Positions 9,609 through 20,000 of a DNA stretch of 64,000 bases are shown in pieces. The DNA comes from Hysterium pulicare CBS 123377 (Eukaryota > Ascomycota > Dothideomycetes > Hysteriales > Hysteriaceae). Every line of letters begins with the position of its first letter. Position 1 is the first letter of the stretch. The stretch lies in NCBI GenBank assembly GCA_000467715.1, contig AJFK01000618.1, forward strand, positions 53,423-117,422, given 5' to 3'. Under the pieces are notes generated by a model. That model saw nothing but the letters and a program-made list of their open reading frames with translations. It did not search any database and was not told the origin of the DNA. The position numbers and the translations under genes are program-made.

Positions 9609-11759
9609 TCAAAACAAACACTCCACTCCCTCCCAAACCATCTCCCCCTCCCTAATAACCTCCTCCTCAACACCCCCCTTCAAATAAACCCTGACCTTCC
9701 CACTGACCCCCAAATCCTGATACCTCAACCTCACAACCCCATTCTCCTTCTCCGTCGTCAGACTAATCCCGACCTCCCTCCCCTGTGCCCCTTCCCCATC
9801 ATAGTACGTAAAACTCGACTCCGGGACTTCGAAACTAGGGAAAACCTCGAGCATAAGACCAGGCGACCAATCTTCCGTCCATTTATTGTTCCCCTGATAG
9901 ACATCCCCACGCGGTACAATGGCGCCTTGCGTCACGTATACGGGCATGGAATCCCAGCCTACAGAAACGTTGGTTGTGGAACCGGCTGCATGGACAGAGG
10001 TTTTATTGAAGTATTCGAGGTACTTTGTGGAATTTATGGCTTTAGGGAAATAGACTGAGCGCACACCGCCTGCGTTCACAATCGGCGCGACGAGGAACTC
10101 GGAGCCGAAGAAGTATTCGTCGTTAGTCGTCCATGTGCTTTCATCGTTCGGCGCTTCGAGGAATAATGCGCGGATGAGGGGGATGCCTGTCTTGGATGCG
10201 GCGTATGCGTGGGATTTGATGAAGGGCAGGAGGTCATGATGCAGGTTTGCGGTTTGTTTGAGCACGTCTACGGTTTTGACTGTGTAAGGCGGGTACCATG
10301 GTGTATGGTTCGTTCCGAGCATTAGTTCGTATACGGGGCTGAAAGCTGAGAACCACATCCATCTTGCCCAGAGCTCCTCGGTCGGGGAATTGACGTCGCG
10401 GACGTAGCCGCCTGTGTCGGAGCCCCAGATAGGGAAAGAGAGGAGGCCGGCGCGGATGCCGCTGGCTACGGTGTATGCGAGTCCAGTCCAATTCGAATGC
10501 GAGTCGCCGTTCCAGACTGCAGTTCTAGCGCGAGATCGATCGACCACGCTACGGGCGAAGGTGAAGAAATTGGACTCGCCCCAGGTTTCGTTCATGGTTT
10601 CGTAGCAGAGCTGTTCGAAAAGTGTCATTTGAATGTTCTGTTCCCACACGGGCATTTCTTCTTCCTCGCCCCGATCGATTTTGTAGCCTTTCACGCCTAC
10701 AGAGGGGAAGTACATCATTTTCTCTTTGAAGTACTTGTATGCTGCGGGGATAGAGAGATTGAGTGCTGGGCCGAGGAATTTGACAGGATCGATGCCGGGG
10801 AAAAGCCAGCCGTTGGTAGTGGAGGTGTTGAAGAGTTCGGTGTTGAGGAATGCGCGGTTGGCTACCCACACTTGGAAGTCGAAGCCGTATGCCGATAGAT
10901 TTGCTATGAATTCTTTAGGTGTAGGGTAGAACTTTGGGTCGAAATCGAAATTGCCAAATGAGCTGTTTCCGGTGCCGTAGGGCCGATCAGCGAACATAGA
11001 GGTCGCGCGAATCTGATTGTAATACAAGTGATTGATGACATCGTAGTAGTTCTCCTGAGCATTGCTGACGTCCCCATGGAAGTCTTGCTCGAAGTCATCA
11101 GACCAGAACGTAGGCCCAAGTCCGGATGTAGGTGGCATTTCCGAGCGCGTCGAAAGGCTGGTATAAGTTTCAATGATTGATTTGATATCCCCTTTCGACT
11201 TCGGTAGAATGATGTAGTAATCCAAATGAGTGCTATTGAAGATGAACTGTGCTTGTCCAGGTGTCTTGAAATCATAAGATCCCATATCAAGAGTATCCGT
11301 GTAGACACCATATCCGGCGCTTGTGAGGAAGAACGGAGCTCGAGCATTGACCCAATTCATACCATCCGCATTCCCAACTCCTTTTAGATCGAACGAGACG
11401 TTGGCATTCGTTATGCTTTCAAACCACGGATACTCCCAAACTCCATAGTAGTGGTCTTGCGACCCAGTCAAGAAACGGGCTCCGAGGAATGGCGATGTAG
11501 AATTGATCTGAATCTTGGCCACAGTTGGAGTGATCATGCGAGCACTGAGTTGGAAACTCGATCCATTGACGGATTGGTTGATAGGTAGAGTCGTCGAGTT
11601 AGTTCTGCCACTCAAAACCGCTGTGTTGTCCACAACAGTTTTATTTCCATCTTTAACAGCAACGGCATAGGGTCCGGTACGGGAAATCTCGAGCGTATAC
11701 TCTGCCAATGAAGCAGGTATCAAGGCACCAAAAAGAGAAAAGACACGAAGGACCAACAT
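9609..11759 (-). CDS. Secreted glycoside hydrolase family 31 (alpha-glucosidase/alpha-xylosidase type)
   Basis: A single exon of 716 aa. It begins with a signal peptide (MLVLRVFSLFGALIPASLAEY), so the ATG at 11759 is preferred. An N-terminal beta-sandwich is followed by the (beta/alpha)8 barrel. The nucleophile region is GYKIDRGEEEEMPVW with D362. The acid/base region is VWNGDSHSNW with D419, then FPIWGSDTGGYV, a GH31 hallmark. Many NxS/T sites fit a secreted glycoprotein. GH31 enzymes release alpha-linked glucose or xylose from non-reducing ends. The KIDRGEE form of the nucleophile motif differs from the usual WxDMNE and points to a less studied subfamily, so the substrate is left open. A second glycosidase gene lies about 3 kb away. 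Confidence 0.9.
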   Translation of the reverse strand: MLVLRVFSLFGALIPASLAEYTLEISRTGPYAVAVKDGNKTVVDNTAVLSGRTNSTTLPINQSVNGSSFQLSARMITPTVAKIQINSTSPFLGARFLTGSQDHYYGVWEYPWFESITNANVSFDLKGVGNADGMNWVNARAPFFLTSAGYGVYTDTLDMGSYDFKTPGQAQFIFNSTHLDYYIILPKSKGDIKSIIETYTSLSTRSEMPPTSGLGPTFWSDDFEQDFHGDVSNAQENYYDVINHLYYNQIRATSMFADRPYGTGNSSFGNFDFDPKFYPTPKEFIANLSAYGFDFQVWVANRAFLNTELFNTSTTNGWLFPGIDPVKFLGPALNLSIPAAYKYFKEKMMYFPSVGVKGYKIDRGEEEEMPVWEQNIQMTLFEQLCYETMNETWGESNFFTFARSVVDRSRARTAVWNGDSHSNWTGLAYTVASGIRAGLLSFPIWGSDTGGYVRDVNSPTEELWARWMWFSAFSPVYELMLGTNHTPWYPPYTVKTVDVLKQTANLHHDLLPFIKSHAYAASKTGIPLIRALFLEAPNDESTWTTNDEYFFGSEFLVAPIVNAGGVRSVYFPKAINSTKYLEYFNKTSVHAAGSTTNVSVGWDSMPVYVTQGAIVPRGDVYQGNNKWTEDWSPGLMLEVFPSFEVPESSFTYYDGEGAQGREVGISLTTEKENGVVRLRYQDLGVSGKVRVYLKGGVEEEVIREGEMVWEGVECLF

Positions 11760-12954
11760 TTTGACGTGTAATGAGGCCAATGGTCTGTCCCTCTGAGCTT
11801 CTAAAGTCACATTTCCTTGAGACTTACATCATATATGAATGTAGTTCCTGATCGCCGGACAGGTACATGCGCGGTAATTAATATACCGATACTATACTAG
11901 GTTGTTGCTAGATTGCAAATGATCTACAAAACCGAGCTTCATTGACTTCATCGTAATTGTCCATGTCGGTGATAGTCATACCGGCATCCCATGGGGCGTA
12001 CCAATATTTTGACGGCATCACAAGTGTGCCGTGTTGTCTTGAACTGAGATTTGGAGCTCAGAGCGGGACGTCCCCGCTCCTCGTGCGGAGAAGAACCGTA
12101 AGATCTCCGGGGAATAGGCTAAATGGTGCAAAAATATTCGTTTGAAGGTCAAATTCCTTGGTCTTTAATAAATGAAGATTCAGCGGCTGCTGTTGAACTG
12201 CTTGAGTGAATCTTGGAGGTGACAGTGAAAATGGAAGGATAGGAGTAGGAAGTTAAGCTTTGCGTGTCGAAGACGCTAGTCCCGTTTCGATCATTCGTAC
12301 TTCTTATTGACCTTCAGGTTATCATGGTGACTTTGAAACCAACTATCACTATCAGCGCATCCAGAATACAAGATTTTGAATTGTGTCAAAGGTTAAACAA
12401 TTACTACCCTTGGCTATACGTTTGCTAATACTTAGTGACGGCTCTGGGAGACTGCCTCAAAGGGACGGCCCGCGGAATGTGAAACGAAAGGTGCTCGCCC
12501 AGTAGAAGGCAACCTCAATCAATACGAGCTTCCCCATAGAACGGCTTTGAATGCCAAGCTGAATGCTTCTCGCCAAGATCCATAACTTACGACATTAGAT
12601 CACTATGCCAGGACACCGAAGTTTTATAATGTTGAAGCTGTTACAGGAGGATACTTCTTGAACCACCAAAGATATAGGCACGATGCCTGGGTTTCCGGAA
12701 GCTCTTATCACTTCCTCTCGAAAACCCTGACGATAGGAAAGCGAGGCAAGGTACCAATGCCTATTGGCACGTTTCAGCTGACTCTCAAGCCACTGCAAGG
12801 TTGACACGAGCTGCGCCCTGTCGGTCAGCCTCACTTACCACCCAGTTCATCAAGATCCAAGGAACCTGCGATAAGCAGACAGCGGGAAACACAATGGATA
12901 AACACCATAGGCCTCAATGCTTCCTTTCCTCCTTTCCCCACCCATTCAAAGCCC
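11760..12954. promoter_or_regulatory. Divergent intergenic region, GH31 and HeLo-like gene
   Basis: About 1.2 kb holding the promoters of two divergent genes. I see no coding exon, tRNA or clear repeat. No clear carbon-response sites could be assigned by eye. Confidence 0.45.
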
Positions 12955-13929
12955 ATGGACGGCCTATCCATCACCAACAACTGCGTTGGTCTGATCAAAG
13001 ATATTCCAGATGGCTGCAACACCATTTTCCGCTTTATCCGAGATGTTCGAGATTCGCGCAGCGATCTGGATCAAGTTTCATCGGAACTGTCGAGCTTGAA
13101 GACGATCCTAGAGTTACTGGCTGAGGATGCTGCGGATCCGGGGGCCAAAACTTTCCCTCCTAAGATTGAGGCACAGACATCTGGAGTTATTACTAAATGC
13201 AAGGATGTTGTTAAAGAGATGGAAGCGCTTTTGAAAGGCGGGAAAGAAGGAGGATTTGATAAAGCGGTGTATTGGAGCTTAGTAGGGAGGGAAAGCATGG
13301 CTAGGCTACATTGCCGTCTGGATGGTTATAAGGCTGCGCTTGAGATTGCTCTAGAAATGGCCTCTCTGTGAGTCCAATGGTTCTAGAGAGAATCCGCCTA
13401 GATTGACTCTCTATCCAGGTCCTTATCCAGGGACATCCATCAAGACACTCAAGAGCTCAAGAAAAGCACTGCGGCCATCGAAAAAGATATAGACGAACCG
13501 AAAAGCAATGCATTGTCGACAAAACAAGATACGTCACAAATTCTCCGAGAGATAGCTCTATTGCAAGCGCAACTACCCCGAAAAACAGATGGAATGCTAT
13601 CCGAGTACCTAGAGGGTCTTTCTGATTACGCTGAGAGCGTCTATGCGGACGAGCAGATGATCGAATGCGGATCGTCTCATACGGATGTAGCTCAATCACG
13701 GTCTTCCAAGGATTGGATATCCTTTACTGATACACAGAGTCCGCCTCCATCGCCTACATCTCAGGGATTAGGATACCAGCATGCATTCGGCAACTTAAAA
13801 GCTCCTTTGCGTAAGCTTCAGTGTCGATGCGACAACCGGAGTCTGGCTTCAGCTACCGACTCTAGAAAAGCGTACCGACCAATAACAGCCCACCTCGAGT
13901 CCCATATAGATCCTATTCTAGATAAATAG
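12955..13929 (+). CDS. HeLo-like fungal N-terminal domain protein
   Basis: Exons 12955-13367 and 13419-13929 (51-nt intron) give 307 aa to a TAG at 13927-13929. The start MDGLSITNNCVGLIKDIPDG, with the following helices (IRDVRDSRSDLDQVSSELSS, LKTILELL), looks like the Helo_like_N family. That family sits at the N-terminus of fungal STAND and death-related proteins, where the helical bundle acts in signalling or membrane attack. A coiled segment (LKKSTAAIEKDIDEPKSN) and a Ser-rich linker follow. The sequence after the TAG stays in frame and continues as plausible protein, so the real product may be longer (see next entry). Function is inferred from the domain only. Confidence 0.65.
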
Positions 13930-14678
13930 TGTTTGCCTCAATACCGACGCAAAAACCCCCAAAAATGTCTTCGGAACCTGTGCAAGGAGATAAGAAATCT
14001 GCTGTTCTGGACAAGTTCGAGTATACTCAGGCGAGAAGCCCATGTATCAAGAGAAGCACACTCTCAGAGCATTGGACAAATAGCCAATGTAATGCGCGAA
14101 GAGTCCATTGAGTTACTTCTATGGAGTTACGAAGCAGTATGTTCATATCGACTCCCCCCTAAATCTCCAATATTTCAGTTTCTAACTCCAAAAAATCTTA
14201 GATCACACCCCCAGTACTCCAGCGAATAATAAAATCATCCCGCCACATCTCCCTTTCAAACCCCGCTACTCGAAGCCCAACCTTACCCATTCACAAGAAC
14301 AACTCTCCCTCACCTCCTCCTGAACCCCTATCCCTAATCAAAAGAGCAATAACCAGCATCCCTCTCCTCCTCCTCCCACTTTCCATCCTCCTCCACCTCT
14401 CCGGCTTCTCCGGCATCTGCGCCATCCTAACTATTGCGTGGATAGCAGCATTTCTCGCAGCAAGGAAACTGCTGACGGGGCCATGGCGCTTCGAAATCAT
14501 GCTTCTAGCTGCCGCGTTGGCGTGCTGGTCTTCTCTTCTCATGTCCGATGGATCTGAGACGCGTTACGGAGCTAGTGAGTCGGGGAGCATGATGGCGCCT
14601 GGTGTGCAGTTGAACTGGACGATGTCGTTCTCCGGGAGGAATACTTCGCGGTTGTATTCTAGTGCTTTTGTTGCGTAG
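13930..14678 (+). pseudogene. In-frame continuation of the HeLo-like gene: two-TM C-terminus beyond a TAG
   Basis: Directly after the TAG the same frame stays open to 14136, is joined by a 65-nt intron (14137-14201, with a CTAAC branch) and runs to TAG 14676-14678. Ignoring the first TAG, the three exons total 1608 nt and 535 aa with all phases matching. The tail has a hydrophobic hairpin (LLLLPLSILLHLSGFSG, ICAILTIAWIAAFLAA) and a second segment (FEIMLLAAALACWSSLLM). No GT-AG intron with good sites and the right phase removes the TAG. Options are a recent nonsense allele, a sequencing error, readthrough, or a separate gene starting at ATG 14092 (173 aa). Confidence 0.5.
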
Positions 14679-14997
14679 GACGTCGGAAGTCCACGATGCG
14701 TGTAGTGGCTCGATGGAATTGGGGGTGCGCATTAACCTCGTGACAAGTCTGCTTGGCTGGGCGCATCTTGATGTTATGGTTCTAGAGGGGTATCTGGCTC
14801 TCAGCGGATGCTGCAGTTGTCACCGGTATGGGCCTCTGGTTTTGGTTGTGTAGGAAAAGTGAAACTGAAGCTATGGAATTATTACGCCTATTGCGGTCCT
14901 CAAGGTCTACTTGGAAGAAAATAAGCTATTTCTTTCCGCTTTGAGATCTACATTAAATACATCGCTTCAAAATCCAAGAAAAACTCCCTTCCAATAA
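14679..14997. other. Convergent 3' intergenic region
   Basis: 319 bp between the HeLo-like C-terminal exon and the GH43-like stop. Nothing coding or repetitive is seen. Confidence 0.5.
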
Positions 14998-16209
14998 TCA
15001 CCGTCCCTGATAAAGCACAGTCCCATGCCTCACTCTCCCCGCAACTCCATCCGGTAAATCTTTCATCTGCGTCCAATTCCAAAGATCCTCGCTCTCAGCG
15101 TACATAACATGGCCATGATAATCATCCGCCAACCTGGCAATATCAATTAGTAAAAATCCTCCATGTCCCTCGAAAAATCGATACTCACATTCTCCAGCCT
15201 TTCCCGCCCGGCAATTCCACAACCGCCGGCCCCTCCGTAACGCCCCATCCCGCAAAATCCCCCCTCTGCACAAACTCCCATGGTCCGGAGATATCGGGGG
15301 CGACGAGATGCTCAATGTACTTATTGACTTCGTCTTTCATGTAGCCGTAATATGGCGTTTGCGGGTCGTCAGGGTTGTAGATCACGAACATGTCGATGTA
15401 GCTTTGGTTCGAGTTCGTAGAGAGACTGGTTGTGATTTCAGGGATGTCGAGGCGTTTGCCGGGAGACCAGGATTTGAGGTCGGAGGAGGTGGCGGTGAAG
15501 AGGTAGGGGAAGAAAGTTGTTTCTATTGTGGGGTTGGGCGTTGGGGGGATTTCGGAGGGTTGGCGCAGGGAGACGATTACGTGGATGGAACCTGTTTTGG
15601 GGTCTCGGAAGAATTCCTGGGTGGGTATTAGTTTTCCATTCTCAATTATTTTCAGGACTGTTCTAGCATTTCTCAAGCGTGAGAAATGTAGCCTCCATAA
15701 AGGAGAATTTGTTGCTGGGGACTAAGACTTACCGGCGCCCATGTTTGAGCAACCGCAAATACCTTAGTACTCGTCTTGACTCTAGTCACTTGTTCCCAAT
15801 TCTCCAAGTCTTTACTTTTGATAATAGCAAAACCATCTCCATTCCAGCCTGTCGTATGTGCAATATAATACCACCCATCCTCATGGACCATGAGACTCGG
15901 ATCCCTCAGCAAACTATCTTTAGGTTTATACGCGCCCATCTTAAATACCTTCCAATGAATCCCATCATCGGAGGTGTAGATGTCAAGTTCTCTTTCATTG
16001 CGGCCGTTGGTACCACCAAAAGTGGTGAAAACGTATGGGAAGCAGGTTGGCGTGTTGCATGTCACGGGTTCCTTCTCTTGGGAGGATGTGGCGAGAGAGA
16101 GCGGTGAGAGCGGCGAGTCACGGAAGGAGATTGTAAGGATGGAGAGGATGGCGAGGACTTTAGATTTTATGAGCCTGATATACGGCTGTAGAAAGACGAA
16201 GGGAACCAT
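14998..16209 (-). CDS. GH43-like five-bladed propeller glycosidase, secretory type
   Basis: Exons 16209-15733, 15616-15189 and 15133-14998, with introns of 116 and 55 nt, give 346 aa. A hydrophobic N-terminus (KVLAILSILTI) suggests a signal or anchor. Propeller-like motifs include LDIYTSDDGIHWKVF, LLRDPSLMVHEDGWYYIAH with the RDP characteristic of GH43/GH32-type enzymes, EFFRDPKTGSIHVIVS and WGVTEGPAVVELPGGKGWRM with a candidate acid Glu. The family mostly cleaves arabinose- or xylose-containing plant polysaccharides; substrate is not resolvable here. It lies near the GH31 gene on the same strand, which fits saprotrophic or plant-associated nutrition. The second intron has a clear TACTAAT branch. 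Confidence 0.75.
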
Positions 16210-17035
16210 AGTAGAAAATCGAAAAGCAATAGACGTCTAAGAGAAGAAATTGAGAAGCAGTCACAGAGAAGAACTCACGGAGTAAAGTAGCAGGGAGAAT
16301 CAATCTATACGTTCGTCTTCTTATTTTCCACATGTTCTCTTTCCAGCGCACATCCGAAGTCTTCGTTTGTGGGGCGCGTGCTGCATTCCTGTACCTGTTC
16401 TGGTAGGCCGCGTGATAGCTGTCGGCGGCTGGCTGGCTTCGGGGGAGTCTAGATACATCCGGACCCATTAAATCTGTAGAAACGAGTCAACGGGATGCCA
16501 TTGTGCTGCAGTAGTCATGGTGGAAGAATCCAATCGTGCAGGGTCCATTGCATTGCCGACAGGAGGATGCATCGTGTTCTCCGTGCGTACTCCGAATTCG
16601 CTTCTAAACGACAAGCAATGTGGGTGGCGTTTGATGTTTCCCGATAGTTCTAGACGTCTTGTCAACACTTACAGCAGATAGCATCGTACGTAGATTATCC
16701 AACGAGAGTAGAGAATACAATCAAGACAACATCATTGCAAGTGTATATTGATGGCGTAGATGGATGTTGTGAGATGAGGTTGGAAGCAAGGCCGCCGCTA
16801 ACAGGGGAAGCTCTTCATGCACGTGAGACAGCTGAGAGCCGATTCAATCTCATTGGCTAAAATGCTTCATCAGCCAGAAACAGCAAAACTGTCCCAAATG
16901 ATCTTTTCAAGCTGCTTGCAGCCATCCATTCATGCTCTAATGCAGATTGTGTGGTATTGATGTTATGTGGTAAATATCAAATATAGGTATATCTGACCCA
17001 AAGGCCCAGTAGTGGCGAAGTCCTTAGATGCGCCC
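16210..17035. promoter_or_regulatory. Intergenic: GH43-like promoter and MPH1 3' flank
   Basis: 826 bp upstream of the GH43-like gene and downstream of MPH1, both on the minus strand. No gene, repeat or RNA was recognised. Confidence 0.45.
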
Positions 17036-20000
17036 TCATTCATCTTCATCCTCGTCGTCAACAATCAATCTCCTCGCCCTCACCCTAGGTCCAGCAACAG
17101 GTTCTGCTTCCTCATCCTCATCCTCATCCTCGCTTGAGTCCACCGCAAAAGGTTTTGTCTTGCTGGTCACGCGTTTACCCACAGACTCAATCTCATCCCC
17201 ACTCATAGTCCTCCTCTCACTGCTCACAACGAAGTCGGGCATCTCCTCCACCCCATCACTAGTAAAAAGCTCACGCGCCCTAACTCGCTCCCTCGACCCT
17301 GCGGGCAAACTTGAGCTGAACACTTGAACAGGCTCTTCGTCATCGGCAATGAAACTTCTCAGGTCAGAATCTAGTCTTGGGTCATCGTTATCGTATCCGC
17401 GTTCAGACCCCGAGGTATCGTCTGACCCGAGAGAGACCGCTTGAGAAGCAATACGCATGCGAGGATCGGTAGGTGGAGGACTGCTTGATGCGCCCTCGTC
17501 AACTAGATCGGAAATTCGAAACGATTGAGGGCGCGCTGTTGTTTGCGCTTTGTTGCGTCGAGCGGGAGTAGTTGTAGCTTTGCTGACTGTGGTAACTGCA
17601 GGACGAGAGCGCGGCTGCGCAGCCTTGGCTTTTGGCGTAGGCTTGGATATAGGTAGAGGTTCAGGTTGTGAAGGAGGAACTTCGTCGTCAGTATCAGAGA
17701 AGTCCGGCATGGCGATGTTAGTTAATTTACTCGGGGTTTTCGGGTTGGACTTGGACCTCGGAGCTGGCTTTGGTCGAGCCAGAGAAGCTTCGTCTTCGGA
17801 TTCTAGGCTTGAAATATCAGACACGATGAAGTCGTCTGTGCCTCCTTCCTCCAAGTCGGAGTGATGGAGATTATTCTTGAGACATTCAAGAGAATTATCA
17901 TCTATCGCATGTATGCGGCGAAGCATTTTGACCATAGACACAGAAACACGTCCTGGTCGCCCAAACTGTTCCGTCTTGGACACGATGCGTTGCCGATGTG
18001 GATGAGCTGCAAGATTGAGCGCTTCGACCATAGGTGATTCATCGTCGTCGAATACGGTCTGATATCGACGTTCTAAATCTTTTGACTCTTCTGCATTGAG
18101 AAGAACAGTCTCAAGTGGAGCCCACACAACCGGTTCTTCACCTGGACGCACTGCTGGTGCCTTCTTCCTGGCGCGCGAACGAGGTGCTACAACTCCACCA
18201 TCTGGATCACCCATCCGTGACACCTGCACAAACCCTGTAATGACATTATCTGGCATGTGAAACTTCTTTGGCGGGCGTTTTGGCGCTCTGCCATCTCTTC
18301 TTTTTGGTTCTGGTAGTTCAAGCTGAGAGTTCTCCAATGGAATCTCGACTGCGCGCTTGTCCACCACAGGCTGAACATCTTTGGGAATGATCTTGCGTGA
18401 GCGGTCCTCGTGGAATGTAAATCTAGATCCATTCGCAATCATCTCTTGCATCTTCTCATAATTATCCTTGGCTTTCGTTGCGTCATCCTCTTCCTTGCCT
18501 TTCATTTGAAGAAGAACGATTTTGCCTTCTCGCTTTCGTCCCGTTCGACCCATGCGCTGAAGCATGCGGATGGGGGAAGCTTTCGAATCATAGCAAATGA
18601 TAAGATCGACCTCGCCGATGTCCAGACCCTCTTCACCGATAGAAGTAGCGACGAGTGTGTTGAAGACACCCTTCTTGAATTTCTCGATGACTTCCAACTG
18701 CATCTTCTGATCCATTCCATCCGAATTCTTCGTACCGGCTTGACCAACGAAGACATGGGGCCGGATCATTGGTTGGTGACGTTTCAGAATTCGCACAATC
18801 TCTTCGGCGCTGTCTCTGAAATGCGCAAATACCATAATGCGGGTTTCTGAAGGTGGTGCGCCGTCAGGTCTCCTCCCTTCTGAAGCATTGACAAAGTGAT
18901 CAAGGATTACTTGCTGAAGGAAATCAAGTTTTGGATGTCCGATGAAGTGGTCGTTGTTCACCCAGGTATGCAGCCTAACCATGAGTTTCGAGAAGTGCTC
19001 GCTATCGCATATTTCCCTCTTGTATTTTGACTTGCTCTCCTCGTTAGATTCCTTGAACTCACGCAGCTTTGTGTAGAAAGGTCCCATGCTGTGGTATTTG
19101 AGCAACTCCATGCTATGCGAAAGACTAGCCAGAATGGTAAAGATTGTGTTGACCATGCTCTTGATTGGGAAACTCGCTTTGCGCCCAGCCTCACTGGCCA
19201 TCCACTGCTGCCGAGCTATCGTGCACCCATATGGAGTCAGATCCACCGGATCCTTTTTCCAATATACGTTCATACCATTCAGCTTACCCAGGACGGGCTG
19301 AACGGCTTTCGCGTACAAGCCCATGCACATCTCCATCTCTTCAGAGTTCTCGAAGACATGCTTTTCGATCTTTCTTTTGTGCACGTAACCACGAATATCC
19401 AGAGAGTTCTCAGTTCTGATTTCGACCCTCGAAATGTCTAGTCCGTCTATGACTTTCTGAACTGATTCGACATCAGATCCAGGTGTAGCGGTAAGCGCTA
19501 GTACCCGAAAGCTTTCATTGAAACGTCGAATGAACTTAACGACTTCCACGTATGCGTAGCCGCCGGTTGCTCGATGGGCTTCGTCGACCACAATAAGTAC
19601 AATTCTTTTCGGGTCACAAATACCAGTCTTCAAGTCATTGATCATCGTTTGTGGTGTCATGAAGAAAACCCTCTTGTCCGCCCATTCTTCAGCTCTGATA
19701 CCTGGCGCGACCCCACCGGTGAGCATAGATGTATACGAACGAGGGATACCAGCAATGCCAAAGCATGCCTCCACCTGCTGAGAAACAAGTGGTTTGGTAG
19801 GGGCCACAAAGACGATTTGAGCGTCTTTGGTCCAGCGGAACCAGTTCAGCATGATTGTTGCGGCGATGAAGGTCTTCCCTAAACCTGTTGGCAATGCTAC
19901 CAGAAGGTTATGGAAAAGCCCTCGAGCCACGATGTTGAATTGGTAGTCTCTTATTGAGCCGAGATTGGTTGGATAGACCCAGGTCTTCATTGCTTCGTTG

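Noticed and set aside
13811-14035. Possible 225-nt intron removing the TAG in the HeLo-like gene
   Set aside because: Phase would fit, but the acceptor GCGAG has no pyrimidine tract and the intron would be far longer than its neighbours; it would also delete plausible protein.
17028-17327. Ser/Leu-rich plus-strand frame opposite the MPH1 3' end
   Set aside because: Shadow of the GAD-rich acidic codons of MPH1.
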